Shown here: positions 8,373 to 16,879 of the stretch, piece after piece | Layout of the letters: every line of letters begins with the position of its first letter | How positions within the stretch are numbered: the first letter of the stretch is position 1 | DNA from: Prauserella halophila | Lineage (GTDB): Bacteria > Actinomycetota > Actinomycetes > Mycobacteriales > Pseudonocardiaceae | Length of the DNA stretch: 64,000 nt | Direction of reading: 5' to 3' | Assembly: GCF_024171895.1 (NCBI RefSeq) | Contig: NZ_JAMTCQ010000012.1 | Span: forward strand, 58,283 to 122,282 | Translations under genes and position numbers: made by a program | Notes under the pieces: model-generated | Told to the model about the DNA's origin: nothing | Databases searched by the model: none | Seen by the model: the letters and a program-made list of their open reading frames with translations, nothing else

Positions 8373-8780
8373 CTAATCGGCGAGGGCCCAGTCGATGACG
8401 GTTGGACGCTGCCTGGTTCGGACGTATTGCTCTAGCGCGGCGATCACCTTGTCGATCGGCACTTCTGCTTTGGGTGGGAATCCTGCGGGGTGGGCGCCGC
8501 CCAGTTGGTAGTCGATGTCTTCGTCGTTGGTGCCGTGGGCCGGGACGTAGATGGTGTCGCCGGCGCCGAACGCCAGGGCACCTTTGTCGGCTTCGGTGCT
8601 GATGCCGAATTCGAGCTCGATGTGGTCCTCGTGTGTCGGGTCCACGGGTCCTGCGGCGACGGCCCACATGTGCGGGACTTCCACGCCGCGGGTGGCGAGG
8701 TCGCGGACTTGGCCGAGGAACGTGATCACGTCGGTGACGTCGTCGACGTGGAAGCCGATGCGGTCGAGGAGGTCGGTCAC
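8373..8780 (-). CDS. Imm1-family immunity protein (cassette A)
   Basis: The 135-residue protein has the Imm1 pattern: a central LEFG strand, GAGDTIYVPA, then FPPKAEVPIDKVIAALEQYV and an end VIDWALAD. Imm1 proteins neutralise deaminase toxins of the SCP1.201/DddA type. The GTG start at 8780 overlaps the stop of the toxin-like reading frame by GTGA, the usual toxin-immunity coupling. The gene is open although its partner is frameshifted. It is last in a leftward operon from about 9961 and ends just after CRISPR array 2. Confidence 0.75.
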   Translation of the reverse strand: MTDLLDRIGFHVDDVTDVITFLGQVRDLATRGVEVPHMWAVAAGPVDPTHEDHIELEFGISTEADKGALAFGAGDTIYVPAHGTNDEDIDYQLGGAHPAGFPPKAEVPIDKVIAALEQYVRTRQRPTVIDWALAD

Positions 8781-9150
8781 TGTGCTGTCCCCTTGTAGGT
8801 GCGTGTGAACGGGTTTCCGTTGGCGTCCGTGCCGAGCACGGTCAGCGAGAAACCCAGCGGCAGGATACGGGCGAGATAGTCGTGGCAGCCGCCCGTCTCG
8901 TCCGGTTCGGATCCGCATGGCGCGTGATTGAGGGTCAATGTGCCGTTTCGTTCGCCGAGCCGGATCATCATCGCGGCGGTTTTCATCTCGACGTGGTGGG
9001 CCATGCGCCGGGCGATGATGCCTCGGTGTTGCCGAGCGCGGCCAGGAGTTGGTGCACGATGCTGTCCGCCTCTTGGGTTTGGGCGAGGATGCCGCTGGAT
9101 TTCGTGGCATCTGCCTGATGCTGTGTGCAGCGCTGCCAGGGTTTCTTCAT
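8777..9150 (-). pseudogene. DddA-like deaminase toxin, frameshifted (cassette A)
   Basis: The deaminase core reads AHHVEMKTAAMM, then NHAPCG and a second Cys in GGCHDYLARILP, then a C-terminal FTRTYKG. HxE plus two Cys is the zinc and catalytic set of the SCP1.201/DddA family, which deaminates cytosine in double-stranded DNA. The natural start is ATG 9150, which overlaps the preceding stop by ATGA. Translation from it reads MKKPWQRCTQHQADATK to LLAALGNTE and then stops at 8983. The core lies in another frame, joined near 9015-9030. One base of insertion or deletion explains this. A sequencing error is the alternative. Confidence 0.68.
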
Positions 9151-9524
9151 GGGAAGTCATCGTTTTCCTGTCGCGGTGCTCCGTCGTGGTCGGGGAGTTC
9201 GCCGATGGTCGCGGCGAGGGCTGTCTTGATTCCGTTGATCTGGATCTGCATCTGGTGGAGGGTGCGTTCGATCGCGTCCAGCCGTGCCGGCGGCGGGCTG
9301 GGATCTCGTGTTTCCTGCGGCGACCTGCTCAGACAGTGCTCACAGGGCATGCCCGAGGGGTGGTCGAGGCGTTCCAGCTGGCCCGGGCCGAACGACGCGC
9401 CGCAGAGGGCGGTGATCCGATGCGGGGGTGTCTGTGTGGCGGGGATCGGGAACAGGTGGCTGACCCGCTGAGATTCGTTCACGAGGCCGTGGACCGGCCG
9501 GGCGAGCATCACGCCGTCCGTCAT
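9147..9524 (-). CDS. Small Cys-containing protein next to deaminase cassette
   Basis: The 125-residue protein starts at ATG 9524, overlapping the upstream stop by ATGA. It contains RITALCGASFGPGQLERL followed by GMPCEHCLS, three Cys that could form a zinc site, and a C-terminal heptad-like helix (LDAIERTLHQMQIQINGIK) that could be a coiled coil. I do not recognise a named domain. Its coupling to the toxin start on one side and to the upstream gene on the other suggests a role in delivery, secretion or control of the cassette; this is inference. Confidence 0.6.
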   Translation of the reverse strand: MTDGVMLARPVHGLVNESQRVSHLFPIPATQTPPHRITALCGASFGPGQLERLDHPSGMPCEHCLSRSPQETRDPSPPPARLDAIERTLHQMQIQINGIKTALAATIGELPDHDGAPRQENDDFP

Positions 9525-9961
9525 GCACCCGCCTCCAGTCCGTGGATCCCGGTGGGAACGAGCGCAGAGGGGGTGTGCAGCTCGCTCCCACCGGGGCCGG
9601 GCTCCGGCCGCGGGGAACGCCCCGGGCGGGGACAGGATGGGGCGTCGGCCGGAGTGCGGATGGCACGGCCAAGCAGGCGACGGATGATTCCGGGGCGTGC
9701 GCTCTGTTCGGCGTGCCGTGGCGTGTTGCGGCGTTCGTGACTGTCCAGCACCGCGAAGCACCTGCAACAACGCGGGCCATTCGGCACTATCGCCGCCGAC
9801 ATCGCGACGACGTGACCGCAGATCGCGCGGTACTCACCGGCGCCGACTGCGCGGCCCGCGGCGAACGCCTCGTCCTCGACCGCGTGGTCATTGCCGTCGA
9901 CGGCGCACCGGAACCATGTGATGTAGATCCTCCGGTGGGCGGTCGCCCGTGTAGCTGTCAT
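9521..9961 (-). CDS. Hypothetical Cys/His-rich protein heading cassette A operon
   Basis: The 146-residue protein starts at ATG 9961. It has ITWFRCAVDG near residue 15, YRAICGHVV near residue 43 and PNGPRCCRCF near residue 58. These spaced Cys/His pairs look like a small zinc-binding fold. The C-terminal half is rich in Arg, Pro and Ser and is probably unfolded. It is first in the leftward operon running through the 9147 gene, the toxin and Imm1. It is divergent from the XRE-TPR regulator at 10202, so the 240-bp gap between them should hold both promoters. Confidence 0.55.
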   Translation of the reverse strand: MTATRATAHRRIYITWFRCAVDGNDHAVEDEAFAAGRAVGAGEYRAICGHVVAMSAAIVPNGPRCCRCFAVLDSHERRNTPRHAEQSARPGIIRRLLGRAIRTPADAPSCPRPGRSPRPEPGPGGSELHTPSALVPTGIHGLEAGA

Positions 9962-10201
9962 GTGAATCGGTCCGTTACGGGTCGTGGATGAGCGGGTGGC
10001 GCCTCGAATGACGTTTCCGCGTTTGTTGTTCCAGGTCAGAAGCGCCAGGACGTTGCTCACGATCGGTGTGTGGCCATAAGCTCAATGGAACTGGCCCCAT
10101 TGGTCACTGGCCAGGGCATGGGCCGGGCACTTTCCGGGCAGCAGCCGGACACCGTGTGCTCTGACCAGGAACAATTTGGTCGGCTGGGATTGGGGGACGT
10201 C

Positions 10202-11359
10202 GTGGTAGTCAGGCGGCGGGAGCTCGCGCAGCGCCGCAAATCCCAGGGGTTCAGTCAAGAAGCCCTGGCGGAACGACTCGGCGTGGACGAGAAGACGGTT
10301 CGCCGTTGGGAGAACGGCACGACCAGCGAAGGTCCGCAGCCATGGCTCAGGCCCAAGCTCGCGGCAGCACTGCAGGTCATGCCCGACGAACTTGAGGAGG
10401 TCATCGCTTCCGATCGGCGTGGGGAGGACAGCCGCATCGCGCACTCAGTGAGAAACCCACGCGGCACCGACATGATGGTTGTGGCGGGCCTTCGGGCCGA
10501 GGTGCAGGAACTGGGCCGACAGTACGATCGCGCGCCGTCGACATCGCTGCTCGCGAAAACCGGGGAGTGTCTCGGGCAGGTGGCGTTCCTGCGCGGCAAC
10601 GTGTCCAACGAACACGTCCGGCACGAACTGCTTTCCGTTGAAGCAGAGGCGGCGACACTCATGGGCCAGCTCGTCTGGGACGCGTCACAGCGACGTGATC
10701 ACACGACGGCTCACCGATATTTCGATGACGCGATCACGGCTGCACGGTCGCTCGGCGACTCGGCGGCGGAAAGTCGCGCTTTGCTGCGGAAGAGTTTTGT
10801 TGCCCTTTACGGCGAGAAAGACCCCGCTGCGGGCCTCCAGTTCACGATGCGGACAGCCGAGGCGGCGGATAGTAGCCGTGTCCTCAAAGGACTTGCTGTC
10901 CTCCATGCCGCTGAAGCGCATGCGATGCGGGGTGAGCGTAGTGATTGTGAGCGAGCTCTGAACGAAGCTGATCTGGACTTCGACAAGATCGGTCGGGATG
11001 ACGTCGCGATCGACCTGTTCTCTCCTTCGCAGTCCGGCAGGCTCGCGGGGTCCTGTTATCTCTTCCTCGGTAAACCGGAACTGGCGCAGCCGATCTTGGA
11101 GATGACTTCACACGAACTTCCCGATTGGTCGAAGTCGCGGTCGATCGTTCTCGGCAATCTCGGCCTCGCTTGTATCCGACAAGGCAAGCTTGACGAGGCG
11201 GTCGGCGTACTCCACGGCGCAGTCGACGTGATCGAGTCGACGTGGGGCGGCGGTGGGCTCAACATCGTGTTCGGGGCGTGCCGTGAACTTCAGCCTTGGA
11301 GGGGCGTGGACGCAGTGCAGGACGTGTATGACCGAGTCATGACCCTGATGACGGCTTGA
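10202..11359 (+). CDS. XRE-family regulator with TPR-like C-terminal region
   Basis: The 385-residue protein has an N-terminal helix-turn-helix (ALAERLGVDEKTVRRWENG, about residues 20-40). A long helical region follows with paired helices typical of tetratricopeptide repeats, for example YFDDAITAARSLGDSAAESR and GNLGLACIRQGKLDEAVGV. Such proteins read a peptide or partner protein. I chose GTG 10202 because GGGGGA lies seven bases upstream and the HTH starts there; the frame is open further back to 10070. It is divergent from the cassette A operon and overlaps the start of the next gene's ribosome site, so it may control either side. Confidence 0.75.
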   Translation: MVVRRRELAQRRKSQGFSQEALAERLGVDEKTVRRWENGTTSEGPQPWLRPKLAAALQVMPDELEEVIASDRRGEDSRIAHSVRNPRGTDMMVVAGLRAEVQELGRQYDRAPSTSLLAKTGECLGQVAFLRGNVSNEHVRHELLSVEAEAATLMGQLVWDASQRRDHTTAHRYFDDAITAARSLGDSAAESRALLRKSFVALYGEKDPAAGLQFTMRTAEAADSSRVLKGLAVLHAAEAHAMRGERSDCERALNEADLDFDKIGRDDVAIDLFSPSQSGRLAGSCYLFLGKPELAQPILEMTSHELPDWSKSRSIVLGNLGLACIRQGKLDEAVGVLHGAVDVIESTWGGGGLNIVFGACRELQPWRGVDAVQDVYDRVMTLMTA

Positions 11360-11367
11360 GGAGACAC

Positions 11368-12096
11368 GTGTCTGCAATGAGCGTCGACCGCGCCAAGCAA
11401 GCGGCCCGCGAGAGTGTCTGGCAGTTGTTGGAAGAGCGGCAGGCCGCGCCTGCGGGAGTCCGTGGTCGCATCCCGGCGTTCTTCGGGGCCGACGATGCCG
11501 CTGACCGGCTGGCCGCTCTCCCGGAATGGACGGGCGCACGCGTCGTCAAGGCGGTGCCGGATCGGCCGCAACTGCCGGTCCGCGCGCGGGCGTTGGAGCA
11601 GGGCAAGCTCGTGTACATGGCGGTGCCGAAACTTGCCGAGCCGAAGCCCTTCTACACCCTCGACCCCGCTGTGCTCACCGTCTCGCCCCTCGAAGCGGCC
11701 GACAAGGGCGGCGCGGCGAAAGCGGGCACGCTTGTCGAGGTCGACGCCATGCGCCCGGTGGACCTGGTCGTCTGCGGCAGTGTTGCCGTGGACGTTCACG
11801 GCGGGCGGCTCGGCAAAGGCGCGGGCTACTCGGACCTCGAGCTCGCGTTCCTGCATGAAGCGGGCGTCATCGACCCGAACACGACGATCGTCACCACCGT
11901 GCACGACCTGCAGGTGGTCGACGGCGAGTTGCCGGAGACCGATCACGATTTCGGTGTCGACCTCATCGTGACTCCGACGACGGTGATCCGCTGCGACAAC
12001 CCGCGCAGACCGAAGGGACTGCAGTGGTCCGACCTCCCGGCGGAGAAGATCGCCGCCATACCTGCGCTGGCTGCACGGATCGACCAGCGCGGCTGA
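11368..12096 (+). CDS. 5-formyltetrahydrofolate cyclo-ligase family protein
   Basis: The 242-residue protein matches the MTHFS fold: an N-terminal RAKQAARESVWQLLE helix, RIPAFFGADDAADRL, a central PVDLVVCGSVAVD and GRLGKGAGYSDLELAFL, which parallels the R-G-G-G-Y-Y-D nucleotide loop of cyclo-ligases. Several Actinobacteria carry such paralogs whose substrate is unknown. GTG 11368 is chosen because GAGGAG is just upstream; ATG 11377 is the alternative. It is immediately downstream of the XRE-TPR regulator and is followed 44 bp later by a Nudix gene, so the three probably form one unit. Confidence 0.7.
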   Translation: MSAMSVDRAKQAARESVWQLLEERQAAPAGVRGRIPAFFGADDAADRLAALPEWTGARVVKAVPDRPQLPVRARALEQGKLVYMAVPKLAEPKPFYTLDPAVLTVSPLEAADKGGAAKAGTLVEVDAMRPVDLVVCGSVAVDVHGGRLGKGAGYSDLELAFLHEAGVIDPNTTIVTTVHDLQVVDGELPETDHDFGVDLIVTPTTVIRCDNPRRPKGLQWSDLPAEKIAAIPALAARIDQRG

Positions 12097-12140
12097 GCGA
12101 ACCATGAACAGCTGCGCCGATGACAAGGCAGGGGCATGCG

Positions 12141-12572
12141 ATGGGTGAGATGCCGAAGCACTCGGTCAGCGTCGCCGGCATCGTCGTCGATTCCGACGAC
12201 CGTGTCCTCGTGATCCGTCGCCGGGACAACGGGCGTTGGGAGATGCCCGGCGGTGTGCTGGAGCTGGGTGAGTCGTTCGAGGACGGCGTGCGTCGCGAGG
12301 TCGCCGAGGAAACGGGCATGACCGTCGAGGTGGAACGGCTGACCGGCGTTTACAAGAACCTCGGTCGCGGCATCGTTGCACTCGTGTTCCGGTGCAGCCC
12401 CGCCGGCGACCTCATTGCGCAGACCGACGAGGCGCGCGAAGTCCGCTGGATGAACCGTGACGAGGTCACCCGGGTCATGACTCCGGCCTTCGCCATCCGT
12501 GTCCACGATGCGTTCGACACGCAGCCGCACACGCGGGCGCACGACGGCGTGCAGCTGGTCGAGACCACGTAG
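12141..12572 (+). CDS. Nudix hydrolase
   Basis: The 143-residue protein carries a complete Nudix box, GGVLELGESFEDGVRREV continuing AEETGM, about residues 36-60. The box binds magnesium and cleaves a nucleoside diphosphate linked to another group. The substrate cannot be told from sequence. ATG 12141 follows AGGGGC; an ATG at 12120 is a less likely start. It ends the regulator-ligase-Nudix cluster and is convergent with the Imm1 gene at 12617. Confidence 0.85.
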   Translation: MGEMPKHSVSVAGIVVDSDDRVLVIRRRDNGRWEMPGGVLELGESFEDGVRREVAEETGMTVEVERLTGVYKNLGRGIVALVFRCSPAGDLIAQTDEAREVRWMNRDEVTRVMTPAFAIRVHDAFDTQPHTRAHDGVQLVETT

Positions 12573-12616
12573 CTGAGCTGTACACGGACATCAGCCGACG
12601 AGTAGCGTTTTCCGGC

Positions 12617-13009
12617 TCAGCCGATGCCGGCGCCGTCCGTGGCCCGCCACTCGACTGCACTGGGCACGTGACCGTGCGTCTCGACGAACTCGACGAGCGC
12701 GGCGCGGAACTTGTCGAGCGGAACACCCGTGCCGGCGGGGAATCCGATCTCAGCCTGCTCGTGCAGTGCAGGCGAGGCCGGGTCACCGACACTCAGTCCG
12801 GTGAGTTCGTCGCCCCAGAACGCCAGGTAGCCGTATTCGCCATCAGCGCGGACGTCGAGCACCGCGTCTTCCTCGCCGTCCTGGATCGTGGCGGCGCCGA
12901 TGTTGTCCCGTTGAAGCAGTTCGACCAGCGCGTCGACGTCCTCCGCCAAGGTCAGGGGCACGTCCGTACCGTCGACGACGTCGACCTCGACCGCGGCGCT
13001 GTAGGTCAC
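12617..13009 (-). CDS. Imm1-family immunity protein (cassette B)
   Basis: The 130-residue protein follows the Imm1 pattern: GYLAFWGDELTGL, AEIGFPAGTGVPLDKFRAAL and an end AVEWRATDG. The GTG start at 13009 overlaps the TGA that would have ended the deaminase, giving the same GTGA coupling as in cassette A. The frame is intact while the toxin ahead of it has a frameshift and an in-frame stop. It could still protect against the same class of toxin from relatives. Confidence 0.72.
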   Translation of the reverse strand: MTYSAAVEVDVVDGTDVPLTLAEDVDALVELLQRDNIGAATIQDGEEDAVLDVRADGEYGYLAFWGDELTGLSVGDPASPALHEQAEIGFPAGTGVPLDKFRAALVEFVETHGHVPSAVEWRATDGAGIG

Positions 13010-13667
13010 TTGTCGCTCCTTCCCTCGTACACCTTGATCGTGCCGTCGGGCTCGACGACCTACAACCTCCCACCCGGCGGCAAGACACGCGGCAGATACT
13101 TATCGCACGTCAAGGGCTTGGTTCGGCCGTTATCGCGAGTGCCGCACACTGTGCGGTCCATGACGACCGTCTCGTCGGTGAGCCCGTCGCGGCGCATCGC
13201 TGCGGCGATCTTGATCTCGACGTGCGTTGCGAGCCGGGCTGCTCGGGGGCCGTGGTGGTCTCGGAGGTAGCGGTTGGTGGGTTCGTAGTGGGTATCGCTG
13301 TTGCCGGAACCGACGCGCAGCGTGTCGCCGCTGTCCTGCACCCACTCGCCACGTGCCTGGGATGTCACCGGTAGGGCGGCGATGCGTTCGCGGGCGTCAG
13401 CCACGCGGGGCGCGAAGCGTGCTGGTGCGTCCGGGTCGGGGCGTGCCGGCGGCGCCGGTTGTCGGCGAGGTCGGTACAGGTGGCAGCCGCTTCGGCCGCC
13501 AGTCCGGGAAACATCGCGGCATGGGGATCGTTGGTACCGGCGGTGCACCTGCCGTACAGGTCGCGCGCTTCAGCTGCGAGGGATTCGGCTTCGGCGACGG
13601 CGCTGTGTGCCGCGTCGAGCTGAGCGAGCGTGCGGCTGATGGCCGCGGCGAGCTGCTCGACCGACAC
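13006..13667 (-). pseudogene. DddA-like deaminase toxin with frameshift and amber stop (cassette B)
   Basis: ATG 13667 opens a frame beginning MSVEQLAAAISRTLAQLDAA, which parallels the N-terminus of the deaminase at 49146. The frame then departs near 13470-13480. The remainder continues in a second frame with THVEIKIAAAMRRDGL (HxE motif) and two Cys, ending LPPGGRL at an amber codon, 13062-13060. Beyond that codon the frame still reads VVEPDGTIKVYEGRSDK and stops at 13006, overlapping the Imm1 start. So there is one frameshift and one nonsense change. The catalytic residues themselves are kept. Confidence 0.7.
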
Positions 13668-13898
13668 GTGTTGTCCTCCCTGCTGTCCTCGTGGCTCGCC
13701 AGCGGTGGGACCGTCCGCCCGGCCGGGAGCGCGGGGTGATCACCGACCGGGAAGCTAGGTGTTCGGCTCCATGGCACAGCCCGTGCTGCTCGAGGCGAAC
13801 GCTCCGGTCCTCGCGGTCAAGGCCGACGTGAAATAGGGCCGGTGCGAAACCCGAGTAGCGGTAGGTGTGGTTGCCACGGCCCGGCCGGGTGACTCGAT

Positions 13899-13949
13899 GG
13901 GCCAACGGACCGGCTGCGCAGGGTATGCGGGTCCGTTGGCCCCGTTTTT
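13899..13949 (+). terminator. Rho-independent terminator, 13-bp stem
   Basis: GGGCCAACGGACC (13899-13911) pairs perfectly with GGTCCGTTGGCCC (13930-13942) across an 18-base loop and is followed by CGTTTTT. It faces right, but the nearest rightward gene ends at 12572. Confidence 0.8.
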
Positions 13950-14025
13950 GTCCACAAGTGACAGATCGGCGGTGTCTGCACGAGGTGTCGGATGGCTGGC
14001 GGCACGTGCGGCGAGCGAACGTGTT

Positions 14026-14047
14026 GCCACCCGGCACGCCGGGTGGC
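14026..14047 (-). terminator. Hairpin after the ROK regulator
   Basis: GCCACCCGGC and GCCGGGTGGC pair with a two-base AC loop, just beyond the regulator stop at 14060. No T-run follows, so it is a likely but not certain terminator. Confidence 0.5.
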
Positions 14048-14059
14048 AGCGACAGCTAC

Positions 14060-15220
14060 TCACAGCGCGACGTGTTCGTGTGCCAACAGCACGGCGCCGT
14101 CGAGCTCGGCGTTGGTCAACGAGCTCGCCACCAGGCGGCAGGCGGACTGCGACAGTGAGGAGTGCCGAACGGCCTGTTCCAGCGGGCGCCACAGCACGTC
14201 GCCGGCGCCGGCTACCGCGCCGCCGAGGACGACGAGGTCGGGATTGAGCATGTTGAGGAGGTAGCCGATCCCGCGCCCCAGTCCGGCCCCGGCGCGCTCC
14301 ACCGCAGTCACCGCCGCGGTGTCACCGCGCGCGGCGGCTGTCAGCACGTCGTCGATATCGCAGGTGGATGCGAGGTCGGTGGCCGCTGCCTCAGCGGCCT
14401 CGTGTGCCGATTGCAGGATCGCGGGTTCGGAGGCCACGCTCTCGAGGCATCCGATGTTGCCGCAGGCGCACGGCCGACCGTTGCCCTCGACACGGCAATG
14501 GCCGATCTCCCCGCCGATCCCGGCGGCTCCCGAGAACAGCCGGGAATCGAGCACGACCCCGGCACCGATGCCCGCGCTGACCATGATCCGCACGAAGTTG
14601 GCGACCCCGTCGCCCAGGCCGAAGCGCTGTTCCGCCAGCGCGCCGGCGTGGGCTTCGTTGTAGATCACCGCCGGGACGCCGAACAGCTCCTCGATCCACT
14701 CCCGCAACGGCACGTCGTGCCAATCCAGATTCGGGGCGAGGAGGCAGTGTCCGCTGCGGTGGTCGACCAGGCCGGCGACCGAGACCCCGACCGAGGCGAT
14801 GCGGTCGACGGGCACGCCCGCCTGCTCGGCCGCCCCGCGGACCAGTGGCCCCAGCTGACGCACGCCGGCCGCGGGGTCGCCGACCGCGCTGGGCACGGTC
14901 GCCTGCGCCAAGGTACGGCCGAGTGCGTCGGCCACCGCGACCGAGCTGCGTTCCACGCCCAGATGCACGCCGACGTAGGTGCGCGCGTCCGGGTTGAAGA
15001 CCACGAGGTTCGGCTTGCGACCTCCGACGACTCCGGCTTCGCCCATGCCGGCGGGGATCAGCAGCCCCTCCTCCAGCAGGCCGTCGACGATCGACGCCAC
15101 CGAGGGTTTGGTCAGGCCCGTGGCGCGGGCCACCGCCGCGCGCGAGCGGGGGCGCCCGTCGGCGAACAGCTCGAGCAGGTGCTGCCGGTTCATCTGCCGG
15201 ACCGTCCGGGGATCGGCCAT
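14060..15220 (-). CDS. xylR: ROK-family repressor, XylR type
   Basis: The 386-residue protein has an N-terminal winged helix (QHLLELFADGRPRSRAAVAR, then GLTKPSVASIVDGLL) and a ROK sugar-kinase-like domain. The ROK zinc signature is complete: GHCRVEGNGRPCACGNIGCL. It is divergent from the sugar porter, xylA and xylB, with a perfect inverted repeat between them, so it is inferred to repress xylose use and to release DNA when sugar binds. Start ATG 15220 is chosen because the HTH follows at once; the frame is open back to 15274. Confidence 0.87.
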   Translation of the reverse strand: MADPRTVRQMNRQHLLELFADGRPRSRAAVARATGLTKPSVASIVDGLLEEGLLIPAGMGEAGVVGGRKPNLVVFNPDARTYVGVHLGVERSSVAVADALGRTLAQATVPSAVGDPAAGVRQLGPLVRGAAEQAGVPVDRIASVGVSVAGLVDHRSGHCLLAPNLDWHDVPLREWIEELFGVPAVIYNEAHAGALAEQRFGLGDGVANFVRIMVSAGIGAGVVLDSRLFSGAAGIGGEIGHCRVEGNGRPCACGNIGCLESVASEPAILQSAHEAAEAAATDLASTCDIDDVLTAAARGDTAAVTAVERAGAGLGRGIGYLLNMLNPDLVVLGGAVAGAGDVLWRPLEQAVRHSSLSQSACRLVASSLTNAELDGAVLLAHEHVAL

Positions 15221-15322
15221 CCTGTGAAACCTCCTCGTACGGCCTGTGCGGCCACTGCCAGCTGCGAGCACCACGGTTCATGGTGATCGCCACCCACCGG
15301 CTCGGTGATGGCGGTTCCATTC

Positions 15323-15362
15323 TTGACAGTGGTTGGTAAGTATACGATCCTTACCAACCACT
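15323..15362. promoter_or_regulatory. Xyl promoter element and operator
   Basis: TTGACA at 15323-15328 is a good -35. AGTGGTTGGTAAG (15328-15340) and CTTACCAACCACT (15350-15362) form a perfect 13-bp inverted repeat with a nine-base gap, placed where bound repressor would cover the promoter of the sugar porter. Its location between the ROK regulator and the genes it should control supports a XylR operator. Confidence 0.8.
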
Positions 15363-15398
15363 TCGGAGTGTTTGTCCCGCCACTGCAATGGAGCATTG

Positions 15399-16835
15399 AT
15401 GTCGGTCCATTCCACCACTGATCCCCCAGGTTCCAGCCCCAGCTCCGACTCGCTGCGCACCGCACATTTCGCCGTGGTGGCCGCGCTCGGCGGTTTCCTC
15501 TTCGGGTACGACACCGCCGTGATCAACGGGGCCGTCACCGCCATTCAGAGCGAGTTCGAGATCGGCGCCGTCGTCACCGGACTGGCCGTGGCGACGGCAC
15601 TGATCGGTTCGGCGCTCGGGGCGTGGAGCGCCGGAACGCTCGCCGATCGGTACGGCCGCCTGGCCACGATGCGCACCGCCGCCGTGCTGTTCCTGCTCAG
15701 CGCGATCGGCTCGGCGCTACCGCTGTCGGTCTGGGACTTCACGATCTGGCGGCTCGTCGGCGGTGTCGCGGTCGGCATGGCATCGGTGATCGCACCCACC
15801 TACATCGCCGAGATCTCCCCCGCGGGCAACCGAGGGCGTCTCGGCTCGCTGCAGCAGTTGGCCATCGTGCTGGGGATCGCGATCTCCCAGGTCGTCAACT
15901 GGGGCATCGCCGGCGCCGCGGGCGGCTCCGAAGCGCCGCTGCTGGGGCTCGACGCGTGGCAGTGGATGCTGGCGGTCGAGGCCGTCCCGGCGGTCCTCTA
16001 CGGCTTGCTCGCCTTCACCATCCCCGAATCGCCGCGCTATTTGGTCGCCCGCGGACGCATCTACAGCGCCCACGAGGTTCTCAGCACCACCGAAGGCGGC
16101 GACGTCGAAGCGCGGCTCGCCGAGATCCGGCAATCCGTGGCCGACGACCACCGGCCGCAGGTGCGGGACCTGCGCACCAGGCGTACCGGCCTGCTCCCGA
16201 TCGTCTGGGTCGGCATCGTGCTGTCCGTGCTGCAGCAGTTCGTCGGGATCAACGTCATCTTCTACTACTCGTCGGCGCTGTGGCAGTCGGTCGGGATCGA
16301 CGAGTCCAGTTCGCTGTTGCTGAGCCTGTCCACCCAGATCTTCAACATCGTCGGGACCGTCCTCGCGCTGCTGCTGCTGGATCGGGTCGGACGTCGCCGG
16401 CTGCTGATGACCGGCTCGGCCGGCATGGCGGTCATGCTGGCGGTCGCCACCTACGCCTTCAGTCACGCGACCACAGTGGACGGTGAGCCGAACCTGGCCG
16501 ATCCCTACGGCCCGATGGCACTGATCGCCGCGCACGTGTTCGTGTTCTTCTTCGCCATCTCATGGGGCCCGGTCGTCTGGGTGCTGCTGGGCGAGATGTT
16601 CCCGAACCGGTTCCGCGCTCCGGCGCTGGCGGTGGCCGCCGCTGCCCAGTGGTTGGCGAATTTCGCCGTCACCGCCTCGTTCCCGCCGCTGGCCGAGATC
16701 GACCTGTCGATGACCTACCTCGGCTACACCGCATTCGCGGCGGTGTCGGTGTGGTTCGTCTTCAAGTGGGTGCCGGAGACCAAGGGGCGCACGCTCGAGG
16801 ACATGGACCGCACCACGCTGACGCGGACGAGCTGA
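15399..16835 (+). CDS. Sugar porter (MFS), probable xylose:proton symporter
   Basis: The 478-residue protein is a 12-helix major facilitator of the sugar porter family. Marks are [15 protein letters not shown] in helix 1, [10 protein letters not shown] after helix 2, [12 protein letters not shown] at the end of helix 6, [14 protein letters not shown] in helix 7, [10 protein letters not shown] and [12 protein letters not shown] at the C-terminus. ATG 15399 follows GGAG. It is the first gene of the xyl unit and precedes xylA by 44 bp, so it most likely imports xylose, as XylE does; the substrate is inferred from context. Confidence 0.9.
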   Translation: MSVHSTTDPPGSSPSSDSLRTAHFAVVAALGGFLFGYDTAVINGAVTAIQSEFEIGAVVTGLAVATALIGSALGAWSAGTLADRYGRLATMRTAAVLFLLSAIGSALPLSVWDFTIWRLVGGVAVGMASVIAPTYIAEISPAGNRGRLGSLQQLAIVLGIAISQVVNWGIAGAAGGSEAPLLGLDAWQWMLAVEAVPAVLYGLLAFTIPESPRYLVARGRIYSAHEVLSTTEGGDVEARLAEIRQSVADDHRPQVRDLRTRRTGLLPIVWVGIVLSVLQQFVGINVIFYYSSALWQSVGIDESSSLLLSLSTQIFNIVGTVLALLLLDRVGRRRLLMTGSAGMAVMLAVATYAFSHATTVDGEPNLADPYGPMALIAAHVFVFFFAISWGPVVWVLLGEMFPNRFRAPALAVAAAAQWLANFAVTASFPPLAEIDLSMTYLGYTAFAAVSVWFVFKWVPETKGRTLEDMDRTTLTRTS

Positions 16836-16879
16836 GTACGACCGCGTTTCCCCTTCCCAACCCGAAACGAGGAGACATC

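Larger units (their letters stand above)
13668..14059. other. Intergenic region without a supported gene
   Basis: No frame here has convincing coding character. The stretch contains a strong rightward terminator (13899-13949) and a hairpin that probably ends the ROK regulator transcript (14026-14047). Because no rightward gene ends here, a short RNA transcribed between about 13740 and 13949 is possible. Confidence 0.5.

Noticed and set aside
9542-9991. Rightward frame opposite the small Cys-rich gene
   Set aside because: The leftward gene has start-stop coupling with its neighbours and spaced Cys motifs; the rightward one has neither.
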